A DNA stretch of 64,000 nt from contig NKJG01000003.1 of NCBI GenBank assembly GCA_002256395.1, positions 372,001 through 436,000 of the forward strand, given 5' to 3'. The notes beneath the pieces were generated by a model, which saw nothing but the letters and a program-made list of their open reading frames with translations, made no database searches and was not told the DNA's origin. The stretch comes from Bacteroidetes bacterium B1(2017). GTDB lineage: Bacteria > Bacteroidota > Bacteroidia > UKL13-3. A program made the translations under genes and the position numbers. Positions 61,959 to 64,000 of this stretch are shown here, piece by piece; position 1 is the stretch's first letter; every line of letters starts with the position of its first letter.

Positions 61959-63362
61959 ATGTACGTAATTAAATTTGGAACCGACGGTTGGAGAGGAATC
62001 ATAGCCGACGAATTTACAGTTGAAAATGTAAGACGTGTTGCGCAAGGAACTGCCGACTATATTAAGAAAAGTTTTCCCAACAACTTAAACGTTGTTTTGG
62101 GTCACGATTGCCGTTTTGCGGGCGAATTATTTGCCGAAAATACAGCCCGTGTATTAAATGCAAATGGCATTAAAGTAAAAATGGCTAAAGGCTATGTAAG
62201 TACACCTATGATTAGCTTAGGTGCCGTAAAACATGGTGCTGCGCTAGGTGTAATTATTACTGCTTCGCATAATCCACCTTCGTATAATGGCTATAAATTA
62301 AAAGCGCATTATGGTGGTCCTAGTAGTCCAGCTGTAATTGATGCAGTTGAAAATGCCATTCCAGAAACGCTTGGTGTAACTTTAAAATCGCACGACGAAA
62401 ATTGCAAAGCAGGCATGGTTGAATACGTAGATTTAGAAACACTTTATGTAGATGAAGTAGAGTCTAAATTTGATTTAAAAGCCATCAAAGAATGTAAGAT
62501 GGATTTTGCCTATGATGCTATGTATGGCGCTGGACAAAATGTAATGCGTCGTTTGTTCCCAGAAATTAGCCTCTTGCATTGCGATTATAACCCAGGTTTT
62601 GATGGCCAAGCTCCAGAGCCAATTGATAAGAACCTAGCTGAGTTTAGAGAGCTTATTAAAGTAAGTGGAGATATAGATTGCGGTTTAGTTACCGATGGTG
62701 ATGCCGATAGAATTGGCTTGTATAACAAAGCTGGAAAGTTTGTTGATTCGCACCATATTATTTTATTATTGGTTCACTACCTACACAAATACAAAGGCAT
62801 GGATGGTAAGGTTATTACCACCTTTAGCGCCACTTCAAAAATTACCGAATTAGCAAAAGCATACGGCTTAGAAATAGAGATTACCAAAATTGGTTTCAAA
62901 TATATCTGCGAAAAAATGGTAACCGAAAACGTATTAGTAGGCGGCGAAGAAAGCGGTGGTATTGCCATTAAAGGATTTATTCCAGAGCGCGATGGTATTT
63001 GGATTGGTTTAACTCTATGGGAGTTTATGGCCAAAACAGGTAAGAGCTTAGATGAATTAATTCAAGAAGTATATGATGTGGTGGGTAGCTTTGCTATGGG
63101 ACGTATAGATTTACACATTACCGAAGAAATTAAACAAAAAGTATTGGCCAATTGCCAAGCAGGCGCATACACTGCATTTGGTTCATACAAAATTGAAAAA
63201 ACAGAAACCATAGACGGCTTTAAATTCCATTTAGGCAATGGCGAGTGGGTAATGATACGCGCAAGCGGTACAGAGCCAGTATTACGCGTTTACAGCGAAA
63301 GTAATACCGACGAAAACGCTACAAAAATTCTAGAAGCTACTAAAGCGGTGTTGTTAGCGTAG
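61959..63362 (+). CDS. Phosphoglucomutase/phosphomannomutase family protein
   Basis: 467 residues of the alpha-D-phosphohexomutase family. The phospho-Ser loop is TASHNPPSYNGYK (S103), the metal-binding loop is VTDGDADRIG, the sugar-specificity loop is GGEESGG and the phosphate-binding motif is RASGTEP near the C-terminus. It interconverts hexose 1- and 6-phosphates; the GGEESGG signature does not decide between glucose and mannose. It precedes a strong terminator. The N-terminal MYVIKFGTDGWRG is typical of the family. Confidence 0.92.
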   Translation: MYVIKFGTDGWRGIIADEFTVENVRRVAQGTADYIKKSFPNNLNVVLGHDCRFAGELFAENTARVLNANGIKVKMAKGYVSTPMISLGAVKHGAALGVIITASHNPPSYNGYKLKAHYGGPSSPAVIDAVENAIPETLGVTLKSHDENCKAGMVEYVDLETLYVDEVESKFDLKAIKECKMDFAYDAMYGAGQNVMRRLFPEISLLHCDYNPGFDGQAPEPIDKNLAEFRELIKVSGDIDCGLVTDGDADRIGLYNKAGKFVDSHHIILLLVHYLHKYKGMDGKVITTFSATSKITELAKAYGLEIEITKIGFKYICEKMVTENVLVGGEESGGIAIKGFIPERDGIWIGLTLWEFMAKTGKSLDELIQEVYDVVGSFAMGRIDLHITEEIKQKVLANCQAGAYTAFGSYKIEKTETIDGFKFHLGNGEWVMIRASGTEPVLRVYSESNTDENATKILEATKAVLLA

Positions 63363-63419
63363 GAGTAGGCTGCTAGCTTCTGGCTTCTGGCTACTGGCAA
63401 GAAGAAGAACGAGAAGGAG

Positions 63420-63456
63420 AAGGAGAAAGATGTTTTTTCACTTTCTCCTTTTTTTT
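63420..63456 (+). terminator. Rho-independent terminator of the phosphohexomutase gene
   Basis: AAGGAGAAAG / CTTTCTCCTT stem with an 11-nt loop, followed by a run of T. Confidence 0.85.
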
Positions 63457-63723
63457 AATTGTAGCCCAGGCCTTTAGGCTTGGTAAAAGGGAAATAGGGT
63501 AAGTTATTTGGAGGCCTTTAGGCCTTTACCTCATTTATATTATTTAATAAGTTAAGAAAAGTGTTTGTTAAGGAAAAGGCCTAAAGGCCTCCTCAATACT
63601 ATTTGCAAAAACATAATCCCGGGCCTAAAGGTTAGGGCTATTATTCTATCCCTTCGCAGGTCTTACCATGCCCAAGTAAGCAAAGCGCCCGACCATGCAA
63701 TGCCATGCAAAGCCATGCCTTCT
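63457..63723. other. Gene-free stretch rich in GGCCTTTAGGC-type words
   Basis: Together with the terminator region this is a 361-bp gap. It has an 18-bp inverted repeat and two diverged GGCCTTTAGGC-type words, plus a short TGCCATGCAAAGCCATGCC near its right end. No coding sequence seems likely. Confidence 0.5.
63510..63592. repeat. Perfect 18-bp inverted repeat with a 47-bp loop
   Basis: Left arm GGAGGCCTTTAGGCCTTT at 63510-63527, right arm AAAGGCCTAAAGGCCTCC at 63575-63592. Each arm contains two overlapping AGGCCTTTAGGC-like words that are themselves nearly palindromic. Confidence 0.85.
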
Positions 63724-64000
63724 TCACTCCACCAGCCTAGCAATTTTCCCTTTACTTCCAGCTAAGATTACAAGCTTGCCCTTTTTGGCTTTTCTAACCA
63801 CGTTAAAGGAGAGGTTCGAAAGTTGAGATTTTGCATTCGAAGTGGTAATGGTTTGTTCGGTATTGTTATAGTCAACACCTTTGGTTCCGCATGTAATAAA
63901 ATTGCCATTCGCTAATAACTCTACCGACGAGCGATAATTGCAATAGAAGGGCTTTTGGTTCATTAATTCTAGGCCGTCTTTGGAGTAATAATAGCCACTA
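63724..64000 (-). CDS. YCF48/BNR-like protein, C-terminal part (5' end outside window)
   Basis: The last 91 codons of a gene whose start is beyond 64000; the frame is open across the edge. The sequence GYYYSKDGLELM, YRSSVELLANGNFITCGTKGVDY and FNVVRKAKKGKLVILAGSKGKIARL resembles the final blades of photosystem II assembly factor YCF48-like propellers often annotated as oxidoreductases in Bacteroidota. The N-terminal half cannot be judged. The role is unknown. It converges on the phosphohexomutase gene across the repeat region. Confidence 0.6.
   Translation of the reverse strand, partial: SGYYYSKDGLELMNQKPFYCNYRSSVELLANGNFITCGTKGVDYNNTEQTITTSNAKSQLSNLSFNVVRKAKKGKLVILAGSKGKIARLVE

Overview
This 64 kb window is AT-rich chromosomal DNA from a member of the Bacteroidota, most likely a free-living aerobe. 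The signs are: several secreted proteins with type IX secretion (T9SS) C-terminal sorting domains, a PorZ homologue, Bacteroidota-type promoters (TAnnTTTG at -7) with very short leaders and no clear Shine-Dalgarno sequences, and a complete alternative complex III (act) operon. I see no prophage, transposase, integrase or CRISPR array. The genus cannot be fixed from the sequence.

Layout. 1-10 kb: a secreted PNGase F-like/LamG protein (cut by the window edge), a secreted reprolysin-type metalloprotease, an RND/MMPL-family exporter and PorZ. 10-18 kb: an MDR oxidoreductase, a Cys/His membrane-anchored protein, metF, a TcdA-like E1 enzyme, a PLD-type cardiolipin synthase, an OmpR-type two-component system, a YciH/SUI1 factor and a lipid kinase. 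18-30 kb: dGTPase, clpP and clpX separated by a small lipoprotein gene, an orphan with kinase-like motifs, a hexapeptide acyltransferase, a DUF1569 protein, a hicAB toxin-antitoxin pair with a visible operator, a UMF1-type transporter next to a LutA-like protein, a Bax-inhibitor-1 protein, an Ldh-family dehydrogenase and CorA. 30-47 kb: T9SS cargo (NodB-like deacetylase, subtilase, a CXXCH-containing protein, a beta-propeller-like protein), tRNA-Cys, two small lipoproteins, pdhB, an SDR enzyme, a large M16 peptidase, a tiny zinc-finger ORF, prmC and several small conserved unknowns. 48-56.4 kb: actABCDEF. 56.4-58 kb: a repeat-rich stretch and an orphan lipoprotein gene set between two copies of the folB 3' end. 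58-64 kb: folB, a glutaryl-CoA-type acyl-CoA dehydrogenase, a kelch T9SS protein, a phosphoglucomutase/phosphomannomutase, an inverted-repeat region and the C-terminal end of a YCF48/BNR-like protein.

How the genes work together. The act genes form a quinol:electron-acceptor oxidoreductase that would feed a terminal oxidase, but no cox genes follow actF in this window. Surface and secreted hydrolases plus PorZ point to a T9SS lifestyle of degrading polymers or proteins. Housekeeping genes are mixed in (ClpXP, MetF, PrmC, FolB, PDH E1 beta).

The most unusual features are: (1) the 48-bp direct repeats of the folB 3' end flanking a 0.9 kb lipoprotein cassette, with a remote homologue of that lipoprotein elsewhere in the window; (2) a strongly over-represented 10-bp palindrome, GGTTCGAACC, and its one-step variants; (3) a perfect 20-bp hicAB operator overlapping the promoter; (4) an unannotated 59-residue DnaJ-type zinc-finger ORF. 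I found no convincing large, undescribed multi-gene system.
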